Shown here: positions 6,604 through 13,098 of the stretch, piece after piece
Layout of the letters: each line of letters starts with the position of its first letter
Position numbering within the stretch: position 1 is the stretch's first letter
Assembly: GCA_965365655.1 (NCBI GenBank)
Contig: CBDUCN010000129.1
Coordinates: 1-13,098, forward strand
Direction: 5' to 3'
Origin: JBFHNV01 sp965365655
GTDB lineage: Bacteria > Pseudomonadota > Gammaproteobacteria > HK1
DNA length: 13,098 nt
Position numbers and translations under genes: made by a program
The notes under the pieces: model-generated
Database searches by the model: none
What the model saw: only the letters and a program-made list of their open reading frames with translations
What the model was told of the DNA's origin: nothing

Positions 6604-8643
6604 ATGGACAATCCGCTGCTCGCCGACTGGGACACCCCGTTCGGCCTCCCCCCGTTCGCGGACATCGACGACGCGCACTTCGAGCCGGCCTTCGACACCG
6701 CGCTGGCCGCGGCGCGCGCGGATCTGGACGCGATCGCGCGAGACCCGGAGCCGCCCACCTTCGCGAACACGGTGGAAGCGCTGGAGCGCGCGGGCGCGCG
6801 CCTCGACCGGCTGCTTCGCGTGTTCCACCACGTCGCCGCGACCGACAGCAACGACGCCCGTCGCGCGCTGCAGCGCGCGTTCTCGCCGCGCATCGCCGCG
6901 TGGCATTCCGAGCGCACGATGCACCCGGAGCTGTTCGCGCGCATCGATGCGCTGTGGAACGCACGCGACACGCTGGGCCTGACGCCCGAGCAGGCGCGGG
7001 TGCTGATGCTGCGGCGGCGGAGCATGCTGCGCGCCGGCGCCGCGCTCGACGGCGACGGGCGCGAGCGGCTGCGAGACGTGATGGAGCGCCTCGCGGTGCT
7101 CGGCACCCGGTTCACGCAGAACCTGCTGGCCGACGAGAGCGCGTGGCACATGGCGCTCTCGGAGGCCGACCTCGAGGGCCTTCCCCCGTTCGTGATCGAC
7201 GCTGCGCGCGAGGCGGCCGCCGAGCGCGGCCTCGAAGGCCACGTCCTCACGACGTCGCGCTCGCTGGTCGTGCCCTTCCTGCAGTCGTCGCCGCGCCGCG
7301 CTCTGCGCGAGCGCGCGCACGCGGCGTGGACCTCGCGCGGCGCGCGCGGCGGCGAGACCGACAACCGCGCGGTCGCGGCCGAGATCCTGCGCCTGCGCGA
7401 GGAGCGGGCGCGGCTGCTCGGCTACGAGAGCTTCGCCGCGTACAAGCTCGAGACCGAGATGGCCGGCACGCCGCAGCGGGTGCGCGACCTGCTGATGGCG
7501 GTGTGGCAGCCCGCGGTGCGCCGCGCGCGCGCCGACGCCGCGGCGCTAGAGGACATGCTGCACGCCGACGGCGTGAACGAGGAGCTCGCGCCGTGGGACT
7601 GGCACTACTACGCCGCGCGCCGGCGCGCGGCGGAGCACGGCCTCGACGAGGCGGAGCTGAAGCCGTACCTGCAGCTCGATCGCATGCTCGACGCGGCGTT
7701 CGAGTGCGCGGGGCGCCTGTTCGGGCTCGAGTTCCGCCCGCTGGCCGTCGCGCTGCATCACCCCGACGCCCGCGCGTTCGAGGTGACCCGCGACGGGCAC
7801 CACGTGGCGGTGTTCATCGGCGACTGGTTCGCGCGCGGGTCGAAGCGCTCGGGCGCGTGGTGCTCGGCGCTGCGGGTGCAGCAGCGCCTCGACGGCGACG
7901 TGCGTGCGGTGGTGGTGAACGTGTGCAACTTCGCGAAGCCGCCGCCCGGCCAGCCCGCGCTGCTCGGGTGGGACGACGCGCGCACCCTGTTCCACGAGTT
8001 CGGCCACGCGCTGCATCACGTGCTCTCGCAGGTGACCCACCCGAGCGTCTCGGGCACCTCGGTGGCGCGCGACTTCGTGGAGCTGCCGTCGCAGCTCTTC
8101 GAGCACTGGCTCGAGGTGCCGGAGGTGCTGGAGCGCCACGCGCGGCACGCGCACACCGGCGAGCCGATGCCGGCGGCCCTTCGCGAACGCCTGCTCGCGG
8201 CCGCGAACGCCGACACCGGCTTCCAGACGGTGGAGTACCTGGCCTCCGCGCTGGTGGACCTGGACTTCCACGACGGGCCCGCGCCGGCCGATCCGATCGC
8301 GCGCGAGGGCGCGGTGCTGGACACGATCGGCATGCCGCGCGCGATCGCGATGCGCCACGCGACGCCCCACTTCTCGCACGTGTTCTCGGGCGACGGCTAC
8401 TCGAGCGGCTACTACGGCTACCTGTGGGCCGAGGTCATGGACGCCGATGCGTTCGCGGCCTTCGAGGAGGCGGGCAACCCGTTCGATCCGGAGCTGGCCG
8501 GGCGCCTGGAACGCGACGTGCTCGCCGCCGGAGGGGCGGTGGAGGCGGCCGATCTGTACGTCGCCTTCCGCGGGCGCATGCCGGGGGTGGACGCGCTGCT
8601 CGCCGGGCGCGGGCTGCAGGCCGACGGGCGCGCGGCGGGCTGA
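6604..8643 (+). CDS. dcp: Peptidyl-dipeptidase Dcp (M3 family zinc metallopeptidase)
   Basis: A 679-residue M3 peptidase, almost the length of E. coli Dcp, which removes dipeptides from peptide C-termini during cytoplasmic or periplasmic peptide turnover. The zinc site is intact: HEFGH at 464-468, with E493 (in DFVELPSQ) as third ligand, 29 residues after the first His as in other M3 enzymes. The C-terminal GYSSGYYGYLWAEV stretch matches the substrate-binding Tyr region. Dcp rather than oligopeptidase A is favoured by the N-terminal NPLL start, APWDWHYYA, LKPYLQLDRML, VVNVCNFAKP with QPALLGWDD, and the ending GRMPGVDALLAGRGL, all of which parallel Dcp. There is no clear signal peptide. AGGAG at 6593-6597, six bases before the ATG, fixes the start. 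It is a single gene, divergent from tctC and convergent with the next operon. Confidence 0.92.
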   Translation: MDNPLLADWDTPFGLPPFADIDDAHFEPAFDTALAAARADLDAIARDPEPPTFANTVEALERAGARLDRLLRVFHHVAATDSNDARRALQRAFSPRIAAWHSERTMHPELFARIDALWNARDTLGLTPEQARVLMLRRRSMLRAGAALDGDGRERLRDVMERLAVLGTRFTQNLLADESAWHMALSEADLEGLPPFVIDAAREAAAERGLEGHVLTTSRSLVVPFLQSSPRRALRERAHAAWTSRGARGGETDNRAVAAEILRLREERARLLGYESFAAYKLETEMAGTPQRVRDLLMAVWQPAVRRARADAAALEDMLHADGVNEELAPWDWHYYAARRRAAEHGLDEAELKPYLQLDRMLDAAFECAGRLFGLEFRPLAVALHHPDARAFEVTRDGHHVAVFIGDWFARGSKRSGAWCSALRVQQRLDGDVRAVVVNVCNFAKPPPGQPALLGWDDARTLFHEFGHALHHVLSQVTHPSVSGTSVARDFVELPSQLFEHWLEVPEVLERHARHAHTGEPMPAALRERLLAAANADTGFQTVEYLASALVDLDFHDGPAPADPIAREGAVLDTIGMPRAIAMRHATPHFSHVFSGDGYSSGYYGYLWAEVMDADAFAAFEEAGNPFDPELAGRLERDVLAAGGAVEAADLYVAFRGRMPGVDALLAGRGLQADGRAAG

Positions 8644-8673
8644 ACGCGTCCCGGCCCCCGCGCGCTGCGTCCT

Positions 8674-8705
8674 CGGCGCGTTCGCTGCGCGCTGCGCGAG
8701 CGCCG
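8674..8705. terminator. Possible bidirectional GC-rich hairpin between convergent genes
   Basis: The arms CGGCGC (8674-8679) and GCGCCG (8700-8705) pair perfectly, and a short TCGC/GCGA extension can form after a bulge. It lies between the dcp stop (8643) and the stop of the convergent diguanylate cyclase (8715). No T-tract follows on either strand, so it is at best a weak or Rho-assisted terminator. Confidence 0.25.
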
Positions 8706-8714
8706 CGCGGCGTC

Positions 8715-10067
8715 CTACTCGGCGGCGCGGTGCGCCGCCGGCACGGCCCCGTCGCCGCCGTCCGCGCCGGCCACCTGCCCGAGCCGCCGGTCGTAGCTGT
8801 CGATGTGGCGGAGCAGCCACTGCTGCAGGTAGCGGATCGCGAGCGCGACGCTGTGGTCGCTGACGACCGCGGTCAGGCGCCGCAGGTCGTCCATCACCCT
8901 GCGGTGCTCCTCGCGATGCTCGTCGTCCCAGTCGCCGGGCCGGGAGCGCATGTAGCGCTCCTCGGTCGCGAAGTGGTGCCCGAGCTCCAGGGTCAGCTCG
9001 CGCAGGCCGCGAACGAGGCCCTGGCTGTCCTCGCCGGCGCGAACGCGCGCGAGCAGCGCGTTCATCCCGCGCGCCAGCGCGGCGTGCTCGCCGTCCACGT
9101 GCGGGATCCCGACCTCGCGCTCCGCCGGCCACGCGAGGTCCGGCGTCGCCTTGATGGCGTCGCGATCCACCTGCGGAAACGCGTAGCGGTTCTTGCCCTC
9201 GCCCTTCGCGAGGTACAGGGCGGCGTCGGCCTCCGAGAGCAGCAGCGCGGCATCCTCGCCGGCCGCGCCGCGGCGCGCGATACCGACGCTCGCGCCCACC
9301 TGCGCCTGCACGCCGCCGAGATCGAACGGCCGGCGCAGCTCGGAGACGATGCGCGCCGCGAGCACCGCCGCCTCCTCGTCGCCGCCGACGGGCCCGGCCA
9401 CCACGACGAACTCGTCGCCGCCGTAGCGCGTCACGGTGTCCGACTCCCGCGAGCACGTCTTGAGCCGCGCGGCCACCGCCTCGAGCAGCGCGTCGCCGGC
9501 GGCATGGCCAAGGCGGTCGTTGACCGCCTTGAAGCCGTCGAGGTCCACCAGCAGCACCGCGCAGCCGCGCCCGTGGCGGCGGTCGGCGGCCACCGCCTGC
9601 TCCAGGCGATCGCGCATCAGCGCGCGGTTGGGCAGGCCGGTGAGGGGGTCGTGCATCGCGAGGTGCTGCAGGCGCTCGTGCTCGCGGGCCTGCTCGGTGG
9701 TGTCGGTGGCGACCAGCGCCGTCGCGTCGCGGCCGTCCACGGTCGCGTGCGCGACCCGCAGCTCCACCGTGCGGCCGCGGCCGCCCGGGAGCCGCAGCGG
9801 GCACAGCGCACGTTCGCCAGGCTCGCCGGTCCCGTCCGCATCCAGGGTGCGCAGCAGCAGCCGGGCGAGGTCCGCGAGGGCGCGCGGCCCGGCGCCCGAC
9901 GGGAGCCCGAACAGGCGCAGGAACTCGGGCGTGACGCGCTCGATGCAGCCGTCGCGCATCAGCGCGAGGGCGAGCAGGCCGCTGTCCACGAACAGCCGAT
10001 CGCCGCCGCCCGGGCCGAACGCCCCGAGATCCCGGGTGACCGGGCCGGCGTCGGGCGCCGCCGTCAC
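8715..10067 (-). CDS. Diguanylate cyclase with PAS-like N-terminus and C-terminal hemerythrin domain
   Basis: A 450-residue protein that should make cyclic di-GMP from two GTP. Residues about 27-125 look like a PAS sensor and lead into the usual linker and HDPLTGLPNR start of a GGDEF domain (139-148 onward). VDLDGFKAVND (174-184) carries the metal-binding Asp, GGDEF is intact at 216-220, and RESD (207-210), five residues before it, is a canonical I-site for product inhibition. Residues about 313-430 form a bacteriohemerythrin with all seven expected di-iron ligands: H328, H365, E369 (HxxxE), H384, H388 (HxxxH), H421 and D426 (HxxxxD). No membrane segment is seen, so it is cytosolic. It should link O2, NO or redox state to c-di-GMP (inference). 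It starts with GTG, without a clear Shine-Dalgarno, 19 nt after the thioesterase stop, and is last in the operon. Confidence 0.92.
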   Translation of the reverse strand: MTAAPDAGPVTRDLGAFGPGGGDRLFVDSGLLALALMRDGCIERVTPEFLRLFGLPSGAGPRALADLARLLLRTLDADGTGEPGERALCPLRLPGGRGRTVELRVAHATVDGRDATALVATDTTEQAREHERLQHLAMHDPLTGLPNRALMRDRLEQAVAADRRHGRGCAVLLVDLDGFKAVNDRLGHAAGDALLEAVAARLKTCSRESDTVTRYGGDEFVVVAGPVGGDEEAAVLAARIVSELRRPFDLGGVQAQVGASVGIARRGAAGEDAALLLSEADAALYLAKGEGKNRYAFPQVDRDAIKATPDLAWPAEREVGIPHVDGEHAALARGMNALLARVRAGEDSQGLVRGLRELTLELGHHFATEERYMRSRPGDWDDEHREEHRRVMDDLRRLTAVVSDHSVALAIRYLQQWLLRHIDSYDRRLGQVAGADGGDGAVPAAHRAAE

Positions 10068-10086
10068 TGCACGCCGGTGGGCCGCG

Positions 10087-10500
10087 TCACGTCCCGCGCC
10101 CCCGCGCCTTCGCCTGCACGCGCTCGTCGAAACGCTCGAGCGACACCACCACCCGCTCGTGCGTGCCGCGGCCGATGTCCTCGACTTCGTCGCGGGCGGT
10201 GAGCGAGAACCGCACGCTGCGCCCTTCCACCGCGGTCACCACCGCGACCGCCTCCACGCGCATGCCGCGGGGCGTGGCCGCGAAGTGCTCGATGTCGAGT
10301 CGGGTGCCCAGCGACTGGTAGCCCCGCGGCAGCAGGTGCTCGACGGCCGCCAGCGCGGCGGCCTCGAACAGGTTCACCAGCACCGGCGTCGCGAGCACCG
10401 GCGCGACGCCGCTGCCCACGTGCGGCGCGGTGTGCTCGTCGCGCACGACCAGCGACTGGTTCGCGGACACGCCGGGGGCGAGCAGGCTCGCGAGGTCCAT
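10087..10500 (-). CDS. FlK-type hotdog-fold acyl-CoA thioesterase
   Basis: A 137-residue hotdog protein resembling fluoroacetyl-CoA thioesterase FlK. Recognisable motifs are GSGVAPVLATPVLVNLFEAAAL (29-50), SLGTRLDIEHFAATPRG (63-79) and GRGTHERVVV (110-119). T38, E46 and H72 have the same mutual spacing (8 and 26 residues) as the catalytic Thr-Glu-His of FlK (T42, E50, H76), so an active CoA-thioester hydrolase is likely. Most FlK-like proteins occur where no fluoroacetate is made, so the substrate is probably an ordinary acyl-CoA. It starts at ATG 10500, 12 nt after the preceding stop, with no obvious Shine-Dalgarno of its own; translation probably depends on coupling. It is the middle gene of a three-gene minus-strand operon ending with the diguanylate cyclase. 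Confidence 0.85.
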   Translation of the reverse strand: MDLASLLAPGVSANQSLVVRDEHTAPHVGSGVAPVLATPVLVNLFEAAALAAVEHLLPRGYQSLGTRLDIEHFAATPRGMRVEAVAVVTAVEGRSVRFSLTARDEVEDIGRGTHERVVVSLERFDERVQAKARGRGT

Positions 10501-10512
10501 CGTCGCGCCGGG

Positions 10513-10794
10513 CTACTGGGGGCGCAGGTACGCGCGCGCGGCGTCGGCGTCGATCAGGGGGACGATCTCGAAGGTCGCGGGGACGATCTCGGTCCACTCG
10601 TTGATCAGCGCGTGCAGCGTCTCGTTGCTGTCGACGTCGAAGATCGCGACCGCGCCGCGCCCGGCCCGGCTGTACGCGTCGCGCAGCATGCCCTTCGAGT
10701 CCACGGACTCGATCCACTCCCAGTAGGTCTGCCGCGAACGGCGCATGTCGCTCGGCCGGCTCGGCGCCGGCGTGCTGATGACGAGGAACAACAC
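10513..10794 (-). CDS. Small muconolactone-isomerase-like alpha/beta-barrel protein
   Basis: A 93-residue protein with the pattern of dimeric ferredoxin-like barrels. A first strand (MLFLVIST) leads to a helix with YWEWIESVDSKGM, a glycine-rich strand GRGAVAIFDVDSNETLHALINEW (46-68), and a final strand FEIVPLID. The FDVxSxExLH element and overall length resemble muconolactone delta-isomerase (MIase), and related YciI/DUF3303-like small proteins share the fold. True isomerase activity is not established and no catechol-pathway genes are present. It begins at a GTG (10794) strongly supported by GAGGAGGG (10808-10801), six bases upstream. It is first gene of the operon with the thioesterase and the diguanylate cyclase (gaps of 12 and 19 nt), which hints at a shared metabolic trigger (inference). 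Confidence 0.75.
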   Translation of the reverse strand: MLFLVISTPAPSRPSDMRRSRQTYWEWIESVDSKGMLRDAYSRAGRGAVAIFDVDSNETLHALINEWTEIVPATFEIVPLIDADAARAYLRPQ

Positions 10795-10831
10795 GTCTCA
10801 CCCTCCTCGCGGCCGCGGCCGCTGGACCCGC

Positions 10832-10886
10832 AGGCGTGACGGAGAGGCCTGCATGAATGCGGTCACGCCTCCGGTCTCCGTCACGC
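10832..10886. promoter_or_regulatory. Overlapping inverted repeats in the divergent spacer upstream of nfeD
   Basis: GCGTGACGGAGA (10834-10845) is the exact reverse complement of 10875-10886, a 12-bp dyad with a 29-nt spacer. The left arm can also pair, as AGGCGTGAC (10832-10840), with GTCACGCCT (10862-10870), a 9-bp stem with a 21-nt loop. The two pairings exclude each other. GTCACGC therefore occurs twice in direct orientation and once inverted. It lies 40 bp from the isomerase-like start and about 170 bp from nfeD. It could be an operator with three half-sites or an RNA switch. The rest of the 260-bp spacer (10795-11054) shows only a short CGTTCG-N11-CGAACG dyad (10977-10999). Confidence 0.5.
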
Positions 10887-11054
10887 GGTCGAATGTTCCC
10901 CCATCCGGGCGCCGAGCGCATCCGTGCCGGAGGCGCCGCGCGCGTGCCTCTGCGCGTCGCCGCGCCGCGGGCGGGGCGTTCGGGCGGCACTCGCGAACGG
11001 CGGGAATCGAGCAAGTGCGCGCGCCGCCGCGCCGGCAGGAGTAGGCTCGCACCC

Positions 11055-12482
11055 ATGCGTGCGCTCAGCCCCCTTTCGCTCGGCGCCCGGGCTGCGGGCC
11101 TCGCGCTGCTGCTCGGCGTTGGCGCCCTGCTGCCCGCGCCGGCGCAGCCGCCCGGCCCTGTTGCGGGCGCGGTGCTGGTGGCGGACGTGGAGGGCGCCAT
11201 CGGCCCGGCCACCGCGCGCCACGTCGAGCGCGCGCTCGCTCAGGCCGCCGAGCGCGCGGCGCCGCTGGTGGTCCTGCGTATGGACACGCCGGGCGGCCTC
11301 AGCGACAGCATGCGCGAGATCATCAAGGCGATCCTCGCGTCGCCGGTGCCGGTCGCCACCTACGTGTCGCCGTCCGGCGCGCGCGCCGCGAGCGCCGGCA
11401 CCTACATCCTGTACGCGAGCCACGTCGCGGCGATGGCGCCCGGCACCAACCTCGGCGCCGCGACCCCGGTGCGCGTCGGCGGCGGACTGCCGCTGCCGGG
11501 CGGCGGCGCCCCCGGCAGGCCGGGCACGCCGCCCGGCGAGGACGCCCCGGGCGATCCGGCTCCGCTGCCGCCCGGTGACGCGATGGAGCGCAAGGCCGTG
11601 AACGACGCGGTGGCGTACATCCGCGCGCTCGCGGATCTCCGCGGGCGTAACGCCGAGTGGGCCGAGCGCGCGGTGCGCGAGGCGGCCAGCCTGCCCGCGA
11701 ACGAGGCGCTCGCGGAGAACGTGATCGACCTCTCGCCCCCGACCCTGACCGCGCTGCTCGGCGGCGTCGACGGGCGCACCGTGCAGGTGCTCGGCGAGCC
11801 GGTGGTGCTGGCCACCGCGGGCGCCGCGGTGGAGATGCTGGAGCCGAGCTGGCAGATCCGGGCGCTCGCGATCCTGACGAACCCGAACGTCGCGTTCATC
11901 CTGCTGATGATCGGCGTCTACGGGCTGATCTTCGAGTTCTCGAACCCTGGCAGCATCGGCCCCGGGGTCATCGGCGCGATCTGCCTGCTGCTGGGGCTGT
12001 ACGCGCTGAACATGCTGCCGCTGGACTACGCCGGGCTGGGCCTGCTGCTGCTCGGGCTCGCGTTCATGGTCGCGGAGGCCTTCACGCCGACGTTCGGCGT
12101 GCTCGGCATCGGCGGGCTGGTGGCCTTCGTGTTCGGCGCGAGCATCCTGCTCGACAGCGACTCGCCCGAGTTCCGGATCGCGTGGCAGATCATCGCGGGC
12201 TCGGCCGTCGCGAGCGCCGCGCTGCTGGCGCTGGTGCTGGGCTTCGCGCTGCGCGCGCAGCGCCGGGCGGTCACGACCGGCGCGGTGGAGCTCACCGGCG
12301 CCCCCGCGACGGTCATCGAGTGGGACGACGGCCACGGCTACGTGCGCGCCCGCGGCGAGCGCTGGCAGGCTCGCGGCGCGGGACCCTTCGAGCCCGGCGC
12401 GCAGGTGCGCGTGACCGGCGTGGACGGACTCACCCTCCGGATCGAGGATCCGGGCGGCCAGGCCAAAGGAGAACAGCCATGA
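11055..12482 (+). CDS. nfeD: Long-form NfeD membrane protein with ClpP-class serine protease domain
   Basis: A 475-residue protein, the usual size of long NfeD proteins. A signal or anchor sequence (1-31) precedes a ClpP/SppA-like protease domain (about 37-235): LRMDTPGG (74-81), SPSGARAASAGT (105-116) with nucleophile S113, and MERKAVNDAVAYIR (177-190) with general base K180. These match the Ser-Lys dyad of Pyrococcus PH1510 (S97, K138). A Gly/Pro-rich insert (about 142-175) separates them. Four to five membrane helices follow (about 277-400), then a C-terminal OB-fold NfeD domain (about 405-465). The ATG at 11055 gives a proper signal sequence; AGGAG (11037-11041) is rather distant. The stop overlaps the slipin start (ATGA). 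In this conserved pair the protease is known to cleave the partner stomatin's C-terminus. A role in membrane quality control is inferred. Confidence 0.92.
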   Translation: MRALSPLSLGARAAGLALLLGVGALLPAPAQPPGPVAGAVLVADVEGAIGPATARHVERALAQAAERAAPLVVLRMDTPGGLSDSMREIIKAILASPVPVATYVSPSGARAASAGTYILYASHVAAMAPGTNLGAATPVRVGGGLPLPGGGAPGRPGTPPGEDAPGDPAPLPPGDAMERKAVNDAVAYIRALADLRGRNAEWAERAVREAASLPANEALAENVIDLSPPTLTALLGGVDGRTVQVLGEPVVLATAGAAVEMLEPSWQIRALAILTNPNVAFILLMIGVYGLIFEFSNPGSIGPGVIGAICLLLGLYALNMLPLDYAGLGLLLLGLAFMVAEAFTPTFGVLGIGGLVAFVFGASILLDSDSPEFRIAWQIIAGSAVASAALLALVLGFALRAQRRAVTTGAVELTGAPATVIEWDDGHGYVRARGERWQARGAGPFEPGAQVRVTGVDGLTLRIEDPGGQAKGEQP

Positions 12483-13098
12483 GCGGAAACCTGATCCTGT
12501 ACGCCGTCATCGCCCTGCTGGTGATCGGCTTCTTCGCGCTCGCCATCCGCATCCTGCGCGAGTACGAGCGCGGCGTGGTGTTCACGCTGGGGCGCTTCAC
12601 CGGCGTGAAGGGGCCGGGCTTCATCATCCTGATCCCGTTCATCCAGCAGATGGTGCGCGTGGATCTGCGCACCTTCGTCGAGGACGTGCCCACCCAGGAC
12701 GTGATCTCGAAGGACAACGTCTCGGTGAAGGTCAACGCGGTGATCTATTTCCGTGTCGTCGAGCCGGAGAAGGCCATCAACCGGGTGGAGAACTTCACTG
12801 TCGCCACGAGCCAGCTCGCGCAGACCACGCTGCGCTCGGTGCTCGGCAAGCACGACCTGGACGAGATGCTCGCCGAGCGCGACAGGCTGAACCGCGACAT
12901 CCAGGAGATCCTGGACGCGCAGACCGACGAGTGGGGCATCAAGGTCTCCAACGTCGAGATCAAGCACGTGGATCTCGACGAGAGCATGATCCGCGCCATC
13001 GCGAAGCAGGCCGAGGCCGAGCGGGTGCGCCGCGCGCGGGTCATCAACGCCGAGGGCGAGCAGCAGGCGGCGCAGAAGCTGGTCGAGGCGGCCGCCGC
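12479..13098 (+). CDS. Slipin/stomatin-like SPFH (band 7) protein, truncated by the window edge
   Basis: The first 206 residues of a slipin. It opens with one membrane anchor (NLILYAVIALLVIGFFALAI, 4-23), then the SPFH domain: REYERGVVFTLGRFTGVKGPG (27-47), VPTQDVISKDNVSVKVNAVIYFRV (71-94) and WGIKVSNVEIKHVDL (152-166). A Glu/Ala/Arg-rich helix starting AKQAEAERVRRARVINAEGE (173-192) would form the oligomerising coiled coil. The frame remains open at base 13098, so the C-terminus, which NfeD-type proteases cleave in this partnership, is not visible. AGGAG (12467-12471) lies seven bases before the ATG, and ATGA overlaps the nfeD stop. Slipins form oligomeric membrane platforms; the exact role here is unknown. 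Confidence 0.92.
   Translation, partial: MSGNLILYAVIALLVIGFFALAIRILREYERGVVFTLGRFTGVKGPGFIILIPFIQQMVRVDLRTFVEDVPTQDVISKDNVSVKVNAVIYFRVVEPEKAINRVENFTVATSQLAQTTLRSVLGKHDLDEMLAERDRLNRDIQEILDAQTDEWGIKVSNVEIKHVDLDESMIRAIAKQAEAERVRRARVINAEGEQQAAQKLVEAAA

Noticed and set aside
6900..10202. 1100-residue plus-strand open frame crossing dcp and the diguanylate cyclase
   Set aside because: It is out of frame with dcp and antisense to the cyclase; Arg/Ala/Gly-rich low-complexity translation with no domain. A chance long frame in GC-rich DNA.

Overview
This is a very GC-rich, gene-dense bacterial segment. It most likely comes from a Pseudomonadota chromosome (beta/gamma type). That placement is inferred from a tripartite tricarboxylate transporter (TTT) operon with a Bug-type binding protein, a Dcp-type M3 peptidase, a DUF2145 gene and a diguanylate cyclase. 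No rRNA, tRNA, CRISPR, insertion sequence or phage gene was seen, and codon use looks uniform, so the window reads as ordinary chromosome rather than an obvious island.

Layout. Positions 88-960 (+) encode a TauD/TfdA-type 2-oxoglutarate dioxygenase. It converges on an XRE-type regulator (1046-1789, -). The regulator is divergent from a two-gene unit: a small secreted protein built on an 11-residue repeat (1908-2324, +), coupled by a 4-nt overlap to a secreted DUF2145 protein (2321-3184, +). The AT-rich gap between them carries several inverted repeats. The block 3329-6336 (-) is a complete TTT operon in the order tctC-tctB-tctA. A perfect hairpin lies between tctC and tctB and tctB-tctA overlap by one base. 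A candidate promoter for the operon lies near 6455-6482. Divergently, 6604-8643 (+) encodes peptidyl-dipeptidase Dcp.

Next, on the minus strand and read from 10794 down to 8715, is a probable three-gene operon. It encodes a small muconolactone-isomerase-like protein, a FlK-type hotdog thioesterase and a GGDEF diguanylate cyclase with a C-terminal hemerythrin domain. A 260-bp divergent spacer with overlapping inverted repeats separates it from the last pair: a long-form NfeD membrane protease (11055-12482, +) and a slipin/stomatin (12479 to the window edge, +), coupled by an ATGA overlap.

The points most worth attention are the diguanylate cyclase-hemerythrin fusion, which has its complete set of iron ligands and a c-di-GMP inhibitory site; the strict 11-residue repeat in the small secreted protein beside DUF2145; the GNRA-looped hairpin that holds the likely tctB ribosome-binding site; and the alternative inverted repeats upstream of nfeD. 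No wholly new multi-gene system is clearly present. The regulator/repeat protein/DUF2145 unit is the best candidate for uncharacterised biology.
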